Positions 47,601-57,607 of a stretch of 64,000 bases of DNA are shown one piece after another. The stretch is taken from NCBI GenBank assembly GCA_030267565.1, contig BRXU01000054.1:124001-188000 (forward strand). The letters are read 5' to 3'. The translations under genes were made by a program, and so were the position numbers. The notes beneath the pieces are model-generated. The model worked only from the letters and a program-made list of their open reading frames with translations. It was not told the origin of the DNA and searched no databases. Every line of letters begins with the position of its first letter. The first letter of the stretch is position 1. The DNA comes from Pleodorina starrii. Taxonomy: Eukaryota; Chlorophyta; Chlorophyceae; Chlamydomonadales; Volvocaceae.

Positions 47601-50600
47601 TGCGGTCCCGCTGCTCCACGGCGCCTGTGAGGGAGAGAGCGGGAGGGAGGGAGCGGGAGGGAGGGAGGGAGCGGGGGGTGGGGGTGGGGAGGGAGGGAGG
47701 GAGGGAGAGGGAGGGCGAGGGGGAGAGAGTGTTACAGACTGAGGGGGCCGAAGGAGGGATAGTCTGCGTCTGCATTCCGAAGAGGTGCGGGCTGGAGGAC
47801 AACCCGACACAAACTGGAGTGTGGTGGGAATCAATGGAGATATCAGGAAGGAGCGCTAATAGGAAGGCGGGGGAGGGAGGCGGAGGAAGGAGAGAAAGGA
47901 GGGTTGGAGAGTGAAACTGCAGAGGACTGGAAGCCAACGGTTCGGACCACCACCGCCGCCCAGCCAACGCACACATCCCACCATCAATCCACGCAGCCCC
48001 ATCCCATGTTCCCATCCGTGCCATACCACTCGCACCCAGGTTCCTCCCCCGCCCTGCGCCCTTCACCCTTTCCCCCCTCCAATCCTCCCATTCAGCCACC
48101 CCTCCACATCCGCCCCACCCCCGCATCCCGCCCCGCCCCCTCCAACCCCCGCCTCCAATCCCACGCTGCCCTCCCTCAACCCCACCCCCACCCCGCCCCC
48201 AGCCTGGACTCCCGCCTCACTCACCCGGCTGCGCCGAAATCTTGTCCACCACCTCCCCCATCCCCGCCAGAGCCGCCAAATGAAGCGGGTAGTAGCCAGG
48301 GCCCTCAGCACCCGGCCCCGCACTCGCACTCGCACCGCCGCCGCCACCTGCGCTGCTGCCGGCGCCTGCCGCAGACGGGCCAGCGGCTGCGGCCGCAGGC
48401 GCAGCGGCGCCCGCGGCCGCAGGCGCAGCGGCCGCGGCGGGTGGTGCTGGTGGGGGTGGTGGTGGGGTTGGTGGTGTGGTCGCGGGCGCGTCGTCCCTGA
48501 TCCACGCGGCCCGTGGGTGCGCCTCCAGCACCGCCAGCGCTGCGGGGGTGTCGCCGGCGCGGATGGCGGCGATCAGCGCCGTGCCGTGCTCCCTGCGATG
48601 TGGGTCAAACGGTACCGTATCGCAGGGGATGCGGTGATGTGTAAGGACGAGAGGGAGCCGCAGCGAGAGGGAATGGGCGCGACGCTTGGCGAGCAGACTA
48701 CGGTGTCGCGTGGACGGTCTCCCAGGGGGTGGAGGGTAGGGGTGCCTTTGGGCGGGAAAGAGCGAGCGAGCGGCAAAGTCCCGCGCGTTTCCTGGCTGAG
48801 GCGGAAGTCCCTGCCCTCGGGACTCAAGAACACCAGGCAGCAGCAGCAGCCCGACCAACCCAGGTTAACCCTAAGACACGGTATTTGAATCTACTGGGTC
48901 CGTCCGTTCACCGAGATAGGCTCGTTAGGAGAACCGCAACGAAGGACCCTGACGAGCCTAATCTCGGGCAACGAACCCAAGTACCCCAATACGTCGTTGC
49001 GGTTCTTCTCCTCTTTACTCGTACCGGACCCGAAGACCAGCCCATGTCCAGACCCCGCACCACGCACGCACCACACCCAGACCCCGCATCCGCCCCACGC
49101 ACCTCCTCTCCAGGAGGTCCTTCACCGCGGGGGGGAGAGCCGTCTCGTTGGGTGCCGACAACAGGGACTCCTGCGGCGCGGCGCGGCGCGGCGTACTCAA
49201 AAGTGTGACTGGCGCCGACTCGTAACTCAACTCGCCGCACAGGCAGACGTACACCCACGCGGCCCACGCGGGCGTTTTTAACTCGACTACGACCTACTAC
49301 GTCACCCGCCTCAATAAACTGCACCGGCCCTTTCGAGCGGTCTCCCCATCCCCGGACCACGCGCCGCCATGCGTTGCTTTCGGTCCTACTGTCCTGTTGG
49401 TTTTCCAGTCTCTCCCCGGTCCTCCCCTTCCTGCCCTTCGCAACGCACCTCCAGCTCCCCCAGACTCAGGGACCAGAGCGCGCCGCCGTCCGCCTGGGCG
49501 AGGGGGGGGGTGAAGCAGAGAGGGAATGGGGTTCGAAGGAGTGGGGTAATTAAAACGGCCCGGGACGAGGGAGGGAGTGGGGGGGGAGGGAAATGTGTAG
49601 GAATGTAATGTAGAGTATGGACAGTCAAGGAGAGAGGGGTTACAAGGGTTTTCGCGAGGGAAGGTTTCAAGAGGGAGGGGCGGAATCGGGGAGTTCTAGT
49701 AGTTGGGCCCAGGGCTTGTGCGAACACTCAAAAGAGGGCCCAACAAAGGCCCACGACGCGGCGGGCTTCACCAACATGGAATCATAAGCCTCACAGGGAA
49801 GAGGCTCAACCAGCGCAGCTCCGACTGACCCACAGTTTGTGCCAATGTCAAGCTGAATTGCAGTAGACCCAAATCTTCAGCCCCCTAACCCCAGCACGTA
49901 CGACATCCTTCCATTGTCGGTCGCCCCCCCTCCAGAACCCCCCTCCGTCAGCCACCCTCACCCGCCCACCCGCTCACTCCTTTCCTTTATACGAACCGGA
50001 AGCATACACGAATCGGAAACCAGCCAAAGCTCAACGTAAGCGACAAAAGATGTCCTTTAGCGAAGGTGACCCGCCCCCTCCCTCCCTCACTGACCTGGCA
50101 CCACTTCCCCCCCGCACTGACCTGGCACCACTTCCAGATCTGCTTGGCCCTCTCCCGTATGGCGGCTGGCGCCCTCCTCCTCGCCGCCACCGCCGCCACC
50201 TCCGCCTCCATCTCGGGGGTATCCCGGAAGGCCACACCGTGGACCATCAGCCGACGATCGTCGCCCAGTCCCTGCGACCCGGAGGCAGCGGGGCGGCCGG
50301 GGCGGGGGGGAAACGGAAAGGGAGGGAGGGAGGGGTTGTTCGAATGGAATGCAAAAAGGGGCGGGGGAAGGCCATGGCGGGGCCGCCGTGGTGGGCGGGG
50401 CACGGAGAATGAGGGAGAGAGGGAAAGGGAGGGAGAGGAGGAGAGGAGAGAGGCGCACACGAGGACTTTCGGAGGGGGGGGGCCTTCAGCGACGGCGGGC
50501 TCCGGGGCTGGCCTCTGGTCCACAGAGAGAGGTTCCCAGCCAGATCGCACGTAGCAGGGCCCCCGCACGGGTACGGCAGCAACGGGTGCGGCGTACGTGG

Positions 50601-52186
50601 AGAACCACCTGGGCGCACTGAGCCGCAGAAAGTACGTACACGGCAAGCAGGCAAAATGATACGTTCGACACGAGGTGCGGTGCGAGGTCGGAGCGCGCGG
50701 CGCCCACCTTGCTGAAGGTGGGCAGCCTCAGGGTCTGCGCGAGCTGGTGGATGTGCTTCCGCGCGTCCTTGCTGAGGGTGGGAGGGAACAGCAACTGGCA
50801 CCTGCGGGGGCGATGCGGGGGACCGGGGCGGGGGCGGGGGCGGAGAGGGGGAAGCGGGCGGGGTGAAGTATGACGGTCGTAAGGGGGCAAGCTGAGGGGT
50901 GAGGAGTGGCGGGAGATGGTGGCCCCACTGGGCGCTGATTAATCATGTATTCATGTTACGACAAGACGTATCCTAGAATGGCTGGCGGGCTGAAGGTGCG
51001 AATGTGCTGGGGGAGAAGACAGTGGGGAAAGGGCAAATACGGTAAGCACGCAACCCACTTTGGCGGTTGTAGCGAGGCGCAGGAGCAACTTTGAGCCCTC
51101 GAGGTGTGAATATGATAACGAAAAGAAACGAGGGTGCGGAAAGAAACAGGCAGGAGGAGGCCGGCGTGGGCGGTGCCTGGGAATGTTCTGCTGGGGGTTC
51201 CGCTGGTCCGACCCAGATCGAGCAATGGCTCAACGCTCTACCCTCTAAACAACCCTTCGGGAAGCTTTGTATTCCATGGTAGCCACCGTCCATTGGCGCG
51301 ACTGGGCGGAGGAGAATGGCGATGCGGCGTCAGTGCGGTGTGAGGTAGCTTTGAACCATGGTTATACGACGGGGCTGGGGGCCTGGAGAGGATACCGGCG
51401 GTACCAAGACCGGGCCGATGAGAGCATTTTTTGTGTGGAAGTGTGATACATGGTGGGGCGCATTTGACTGTTGCTGCCGCGGTAGAGGGTGGGCTTAGCG
51501 CAGGCAGGGCACAAGTATGACAAGGAACACAGCTTGTTGGCCATTTCAAAAAAATTAACCCGCTTACCTCGCATCACCTTGCGGCTGCTGCTCCGATGCG
51601 GCGGCGCTGGCCTTGCTGAACCAGTTCAGCAGCTCCCGCAGCTCGGTCGTGCTGGCTTCGGACGGCAGCTCGAAATGCCGGACGGTAACCTGAATGGAAC
51701 GTGTTTTTCCAAAGGCAGTAACATGGGGCAGAGATTGTGGGTTTCTTTCCTTGTTGACAAACCATACGGACACGAGCAATACCGACATACAGCGACGCTA
51801 AGCTCACGTCAAACGCGTCTGCAAGACAGCGTGTTCTCGTCAAGAACGACGGAAGGACAGCTCGGAATAGACGGTCCAGATTCATCAGAAATCATAACAA
51901 ACAAGCTTTGGGCATTTTTGTTCCGTGAGCCGTTTTCGGCCGTCGCGAAACAGCATTTCGTCTCGTTGAAGGTCAGCGAGACCCCACGAAGCGCCGCAGT
52001 ACCCACATCTGCTGGTTGATCACAGTCTGCTGACTCGATCAAGGTCTCAGGGCACTCCGTTACGTCGAAAGGGCCGCCGGCAGTGTATTCCAGCGTAACC
52101 CGCCATATCCTGTCGCCCAGCCTTGGCTTGCCATCTGCCTGCTGACCGGCAACTCCTCGTAGTGCAGGAGGAACATAAGCGGGCAT
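44677..52186 (-). CDS. R3H domain plus ankyrin repeat protein
   Basis: Phase-consistent exons: 52064-52186 (least certain), 51568-51689, 50708-50801, 50122-50271, 49449-49493, 49103-49170, 48225-48592, 47521-47624, 45154-46938, 44677-44919; about 1033 aa. The start is MPAYVPPALRGV. An R3H single-strand nucleic-acid-binding domain is split by an intron: FPPTLSKDARKHIHQLAQTL, then FSK joined to GLGDDRRLMVHGVAF, with the typical Arg and His positions kept. Ankyrin-like repeats follow: HGTALIAAIRAGDTPAALAV, GYYPLHLAALAGMGEVVDKI and YATPLKVAKKAGQAAMVDIL. The long exon 9 is low-complexity, with His-Asn and His-Arg-Asp runs, Ser/Gly and a basic KKRKTRRGRRGR patch, possibly nuclear targeting. The last exon adds a Gly-Arg (GFGFGRGRGRG) tail. 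If it is skipped, the frame stops at 45112. An RNA-associated adaptor role is inference. Confidence 0.82.
47079..47104 (-). repeat. Intronic ACCGCAGCGGAG-family element, reverse copy
   Basis: ACCGCTGCGGTATCATCTTT is the reverse complement of the family core with its AAGAT(G)ATACC flank. It sits in the R3H-ankyrin intron before the long exon. Confidence 0.55.
47247..47333 (+). repeat. (CTCCC)n pentanucleotide array
   Basis: About 17 copies of CCCTC/CTCCC on the plus strand, which makes a G-rich intron on the gene's coding strand. Confidence 0.9.
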
Positions 52187-52514
52187 TTTGTTTGTAGCTG
52201 CTGAAGTGCGAGCCTCTTCGGCCGCGATAGTTTCGGGACGAGGGTAGAAAGAAGAATGGAGCTTAGCCGGGCCGGGGCTTATCGCGCAATGAAACCGACA
52301 CTACCCTGTACTTTTGACTATTTCGGCTATCGTCGATTGTACTGGAGTTTGTACGATGCAAATATTACGACACCACCGGCACTTTGACGCTCATAGCTGT
52401 AAATATCTGATGATCGGTCTTATGGTCTCTCGGGCCCTTTCATCTTCTGGTGGCTGCCTTGGGATTTCGGGGCCTTGAGACCGAACACGTACTTTGAATG
52501 CCCCAGGCTTATTC
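52187..52514. promoter_or_regulatory. Shared head-to-head region between R3H-ankyrin and MBD4-like genes
   Basis: Only 328 bp separate the two divergent ATG codons. The stretch has near-average base composition, no repeats and no clear TATA box. It must hold both 5' UTRs and core promoters, so common regulation of the two genes is plausible (inference from spacing). Confidence 0.5.
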
Positions 52515-55467
52515 ATGGACTGGGAAGAGTCATATACAAAGCCGTCATGCCGGCGCACACAACGAGAGCCTACTATGGAAACGCGCCAGGCTAAACGGCG
52601 TCGGCTCGCCCACGACTGTCAACCTTCCGAAAGCCCAGACATGGCACCAGCGGCCGCCGCGGCAATAGTAGGCCCCAAAGTTGGCAACTACCGCTGCAAT
52701 GCGTTGCTGAGGCCTGCCCAGCACAGCGATATCGACAAAAGCTCGTTGCCAATACCGCCATCAGCGCTAGAAGTCGCAATTTCCGGGCGATGTACTGAGC
52801 CGCAATTGGGCGCCTGCGATTCTGCGAACAATAATCACTCTCCGGAATCAATGCCCACGCCGGGCTTCGAACCGGAGACTCCACTTGCTTTGTCGCGACC
52901 CCGGGGTCACAGCCCCGACCAGCCTTCACCGGCCGGCCCAGGCCTCCCTCCCCTTCTCCTGCGACTCCACAACCAAGTTGCGAAAGGCCGCCAGGCGGCG
53001 CGAAGCGTCGTTCCCTCCTCCCCAGCCGACAAACCCTCCCTATCCATGGCAGCAACAGCCATCGCGCCCGGCGCCAGCTCCGTGACCGGTCCCCTCCAGC
53101 AAATACAACACCATCACCACCAGGGGCAACAGGAGCAGCGGGTTGTAGCGCCCTCGCCCCCGCCGCCGCCGCCGCCGCTGGAGGATCAACAGCAGCAGCA
53201 GCAGCAGCAGCAGTCGGGCAAGCAGCGGCGGCCACGGCGGCAGCCGCCGCGGAGCTTAGGAACCCGGGTGGCTGGCGGCGTCGCCCAGACCACGACGCCG
53301 GCAATAGCGGCGGTGTCGGTGGCGGCGTCGGCGGCGGCGGCAGCGGTAGCGGCGGCAGCGGGAGAGGTGCGGGCCCGATCGGGGGGGGCCCGGATGCCTC
53401 CAAAGAAGCAGCGACGAGCTGCCGCGCCCGATGCGACGGCGGCGGCAACGGCGGCGGAGGCGGAAGCGGAGGCGCGTAGATCCGGACGCGGTGGGAAGCG
53501 CGAACGGCCTGGCCGGCAGCGGGATCGGGAGCTCCCCCCGGAGGCTGACGCGTTGGAAGGCGGCGGAGGCGGCGGAGGCGGAGGCGGCAGCGGTGGTGGG
53601 CCGCAGCGGCTGACAGACCCACGGGTCAGCACCTGGACGCCGCCGGCGAGCCCCTGGGGCCTTATTGAGGAGGCCTTGTACGACAATCCGTGGCGGCTGC
53701 TGGTGGCCTGCATCCTGTTGAACCGGACCACCGGGCGACAGGTGACTGACCCATGGGTCTTTTGTTTTTTTGGGGGGTGGGTGGGCGGGTATAAAGAGAA
53801 ATCGCAGCGGAGAAGGAGACGGCGTGAGCGAACGGACCCAGAACCCAGCAATACTTACCGAACATACAGCTGTAACCTTACCGAGCTGAGAAGTGCAGCG
53901 ACCGCGTCGCCGCCAGACCAACCCAAACGGACGAGTACGCGCGGTGGGTGGGTGGGTGGGTGGGTGGGTGGGTGGGTGGGTGGGTGGGTGGGTGGGTGGG
54001 TGGGTGGGTGGGTGGGTGGGTGGGTGGGTGGGTGGGTGGGTGGGTGGGTGGGTGGGTGGGTGGGTGGGTGGGTGGGTGGGTGGGTGGGTGGGTGGGTGGG
54101 TGGGTGGGTGGGTGGGTGGGTGGGTGGGTGGGTGGGTGGGTGGGTGGGTGGGTGGGTGGGTGGGTGGGTGGGTGGGTGGGTGGGTGGGTGGGTGGGTGGG
54201 TGGGTGGGTGGGTGGGTGGGTGGGTGGGTGGGTGGGTGGGTGGGTGGGTGGGTGGGTGGGTGGGTGGGTGGGTGGGTGGGTGGGTGGGTGGGTGGGTGGG
54301 TGGGTGGGTGGGTGGGTGGGTGGGTGGGTGGGTGGGTGGGTGGGTGGGTGGGTGGGTGGGTGGGTGGGTGGGTGGGTGGGTGGGTGGGTGGGTGGGTGGG
54401 TGGGTGGGTGGGTGGGTGGGTGGGTGGGTGGGTGGGTGGGTGGGTGGGTGGGTGGGTGGGTGGGTGGGTGGGTGGGGATTTTTCGCTCGATGCTGCGGTC
54501 CATGTCGCGACATCGGTGAGCCGCATACACGAACAAGTTAACGGACTTCGTACTTTCTAAACAAAGTTACGAGGAACCCCCCCAACATGACTTCCTTATT
54601 GAACCCATCTCTTTATGGAGAGCAGCATGGCTTGTACGGCAGGTACGACATGGTTTCGAGCTCCTTGCCTGCCGTGTCGTTGCGCGGTTGTTGGACGACC
54701 CCTTGCCCAACCGTACGGCAGGTGCGGCAGGTGCTCGGCCCGCTGTGGCGCGCGTACCCCACGCCCGAGGCCATGGCGCGCGCCGACCCACGGGTCATCG
54801 CCGACATTGTACGACCGCTGGGCCTGCAGACCAGGCAAGCCAGGGCCGGTTGGCTAAGGGCTGCAGGCTCGCTGGCGGGTGGAGGTCGATGTGGGGGTGG
54901 AGGTCGAGGTCGAGGTTGAGGTGGTTGCACGCCGCACCCTCCTAAACCCTAAACCCTAAACCCCAAACCCCCAATCTCGACCCAACCCCCCTAACCGGCG
55001 TTTCGCGCCTCTTGTGTCGGCCCCCACAGCCCACCACTCATCTCCTCCTCCTCCTCCTCCTCCGCCCGCAATCGGTGACCATTCCGAAGGGCACCCAAGG
55101 AAAGGCACCCCCCTTCCCCACTTCCCGCCGCCCACCGCCGTCCACCCCCGCGAACCGCTGCGTGCTCGGCTTTACCCCACTTATCCGCCTGGCCCGCGCC
55201 TGGGGGACTCTTAACACTTGCCGTACTGCCGTATCATCGCCGTACCTGCACACGCACTGCACGGGGGTGACGGCTGTGCTGCGTCCACCGTATTAACACA
55301 CTCGCAACCTGTACTGTGCTGAATTGTGCTGCTGCTGTGCTGTACTGTGCTGTGCTGTACTGTGCTGCTGCTGTGCTGCTGCTGCCACCCGACCGCAATC
55401 CGGTGCGACAGGCGCGCTGCGAGGCTGGTGCGCTTCAGTGACGAGTTCATGAACAAACAGGTGAGCC

Positions 55468-55501
<34 letters not shown>

Positions 55502-57607
55502 GGGAGCCGGGCGAGAGAGGGCGAGCGAGCGAGGGCTAGGCTAGAGGATAGTGGACGAGCTAGAGAGGGTGAGGGTGAGGGTGAGAGAGACCGCCGGTGA
55601 GAGAGAGCGCCGGTGAGAGAGGGCGCCGGTGAGAGAGGGCGCCGGTGAGAGAGACCGCCGGTGAGAGAGAGCGCCGGTGAGAGAGGGCGCCGGTGAGAGA
55701 GACCGCCGGTGAGAGAGAGCGCCGGTGAGAGAGGGCGCCGGTGAGAGAGAGCGCCGGTGAGAGAGACCGCCGGTGAGAGAGGGCGCCGGTGAGAGAGGGC
55801 GCCGGTGAGAGAGAGCGCCGGTGAGAGAGACCGCCGGTGAGAGGGTAAGCTAGGGTGCGAAGGAGGGAGAGAGGTTAAGCACGAAAGCAGGAGACAAGCA
55901 TCAGGGGGGGGTGGGGGTGGGAGAAGGGGGGGGAGGGGCGGGGTTTGCGGCGCAGCTGGAGACCGATGTACCGATGGAGGCGTGGGGCTATAGCGAAGGA
56001 GTCCGGGGTGACGGTGGGGGTGACGGTGGGGGTGGGGGTGGGGGTGACGGTGGGGGTGACGGTGGGGGTGACGGTGGGGGTGGGGGTGGGGGTGGTGGTG
56101 GGGGGGGGAGGCATACATTGTGAGACCCGGCAGCAGGACCCTGGACCCAGCCTGCCTGTCCGGCCAGTCAGGCCCGCGAGAGTGCCGTGGCGCTTTGACG
56201 CGCATGACGGCAGGTGTGATCCGTGTCACAGCCCCACCCCCTGCCCCTCCCTGCCCCTCCCCACACGTCCCCCTCCCCGCCTGCCCCACCACCACCCCCA
56301 CCTCCTCCCGCTGTCCACCCCCCAACCCCCCCAAAGTGGACCTGCCCCAGCCAGCTCCACGGGGTGGGGCGATACGCGGCAGATGCGTACCTCATGTTCT
56401 GCCGGGGCCGATGGAGGGAGGTGCAGGTGAGGACGTAAGGTGGTGGGGAGCCTCGGTGGCGGCAGCGGTGTTGGGGGTGGCGGCAGCGGTGTGTTTGGGA
56501 GCGGGGCGGTGTTGGGGGGGTATCCACGTTGAGGTGGTGGGGGGGGTGGCGGCGGCGGAAAGCAGCTAGGAAGCTGGCCATGGGCCGCGCCGGGGGGAGG
56601 GATGCTGCGGAGCGGTGCGAGGTACGACACCTGTACGGGATACGACATGACTCGGGCGCGGGTAGACGGTTATGCGCGCGGTTATGGTCGCCCCTCCCCT
56701 CCCCTCCCCCTCCCCCCCCCCCCTCCCTGCCGTACAAGCCGGAGGATAAGGACCTTCGGAGGTACCGGGACTGGCTGCAGGCCACAGGTGGGGGTGGGGG
56801 GGTGGGGGGGTGGCTTGGGGGGGGGAGGGGGGGACGAAAAGAAGATACTGGGAGGTTGGGGTGGGAGAGGGGGTGGGCAAGGGGGTGCGTGGGGTAAGAA
56901 ACACGATGCTGCAGCGGAGGGACGGAGACACACCGTCCCACACACCGTCCCACACACCGTCCCACACACCGTCCCACACACCGTCCCACACACCGTCCCA
57001 CACACCGTCCCACACACCGTCCCACACACCGTCCCACACACCGTCCCACACACCGTCCCACACACCGTCCCACACACCGTCCCACACACCGTCCCACACA
57101 CCGTCCCACACACCGTCCCGCACACCGTCCCACACACCGTCCCACACACCGTCCCACACACCGTCCCACACACCGTCCCACACACCGTCCCACACACCGT
57201 CCCACACACCGTACACATCGGGACGTCTGGTCCCCTCGGGCCCTCGCTCGTGTTGCTGCCTCCCCCTCCCCCTCGGGGGGGTTATCGATGCGAACACCCT
57301 ACACCTCGTTAGTCACCCTACACGCCAGCTTGTCCGTCGTACTTTTTTTTAACCCTACAGATTTCCGTACTGATCTGGGTTATCCCCCCCCCTCCCCACG
57401 GCGGCCTCAGGGGGCGAGGGCAGCGGGTTGGATCGGGAGGATCTGGCTGCCGTACTCCAGGGAGCCCAAGAGCTGGGGGTGGAGATGGTACAGGAGGAGG
57501 AGGAAGGGCAGGCGACGGAGGCGGAGGCGGAGGCAACAACAGCAACAGCAACAACAACAACAGCAGCGGCAGCAGCGGCAGCAGCAGCAGCAGGAGGAGG
57601 TGGTTGA
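52515..57607 (+). CDS. MBD4L: MBD4-like DNA glycosylase (HhH-GPD family)
   Basis: Exons 52515-53741, 54722-54834, 55412-55460, 56337-56426, 56739-56787 and 57411-57607 give 574 aa. The C-terminal half follows MBD4 closely: PWGLIEEALYDNPWRLLVAC and ILLNRTTGRQ, VLGPLWRAYPTPEAMARADP, DIVRPLGLQTR, RRAARLVRFSDEFMNKQ, WTCPSQLHGVGRYAADAYLM, and PEDKDLRRYRDWLQ. The Asp of PED aligns with the catalytic Asp560 of human MBD4. The family removes T or U opposite G in CpG context, starting base-excision repair in the nucleus. No methyl-CpG-binding domain is visible; the 400-residue N-terminus is low-complexity (poly-Gln, poly-Ala, KKQRR), as in plant MBD4L. The first in-frame ATG is 52515. Intron 2 uses a GC donor (CCAG/GCAAGC). 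Exon 6 ends in an Ala/Thr/Gly tail. Introns hold (GGGT)n and two minisatellites. Confidence 0.93.
53790..53835 (+). repeat. Intronic ACCGCAGCGGAG element
   Basis: TATAAAGAGAAATCGCAGCG followed by GAGAAGGAGACGGCGTGAGCGAACGG in two blocks. It lies in MBD4-like intron 1, and the GAGCGAACGG end is shared with the full copies at 16072 and 18011. Confidence 0.8.
53943..54475 (+). repeat. (GGGT)n array, about 133 copies
   Basis: Uninterrupted GGGT over about 530 bp in intron 1 of the MBD4-like gene, G-rich on the coding strand. Such DNA and its transcript are strong G-quadruplex formers. The array produces false open frames on both strands (Trp-Val-Gly-Gly and Thr-His-Pro-Pro). Confidence 0.98.
55581..55845 (+). 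repeat. 16-bp minisatellite with donor-like units
   Basis: About sixteen copies of CGCCGGTGAGAGAGNN variants begin 120 bp downstream of the exon 3 donor of the MBD4-like gene. Each unit contains GGTGAGAG, which resembles a 5' splice site. Confidence 0.92.
56894..56930 (+). repeat. Intronic ACCGCAGCGGAG element
   Basis: TAAGAAACACGATGCTGCAG followed by CGGAGGGACGGAGACA. It directly abuts the 12-bp minisatellite, whose first unit seems to grow out of its end. Confidence 0.65.
56927..57208 (+). repeat. 12-bp minisatellite, unit CACACACCGTCC
   Basis: About 23 nearly perfect copies (one CCGC variant near 57118) in the last intron of the MBD4-like gene. Confidence 0.95.

Noticed and set aside
50470..50560. 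Possible extra R3H-gene exon (GWEPLSVDQRPAPEPAV)
   Set aside because: Joining 50708 directly to 50271 rebuilds an uninterrupted R3H domain in phase, so this stretch is best read as intron.
52494..52514. Upstream start for the MBD4-like protein
   Set aside because: The extension would begin with TTG; the first in-frame ATG is at 52515.
53855..54536. Long ORFs on both strands encoding Trp-Val-Gly-Gly or Thr-His-Pro-Pro repeats
   Set aside because: They are only translations of the (GGGT)n intron array of the MBD4-like gene and exist in every frame.
55581..57208. Regular short repeats as a CRISPR array
   Set aside because: The units are directly adjacent with no unique spacers; these are minisatellites within introns.
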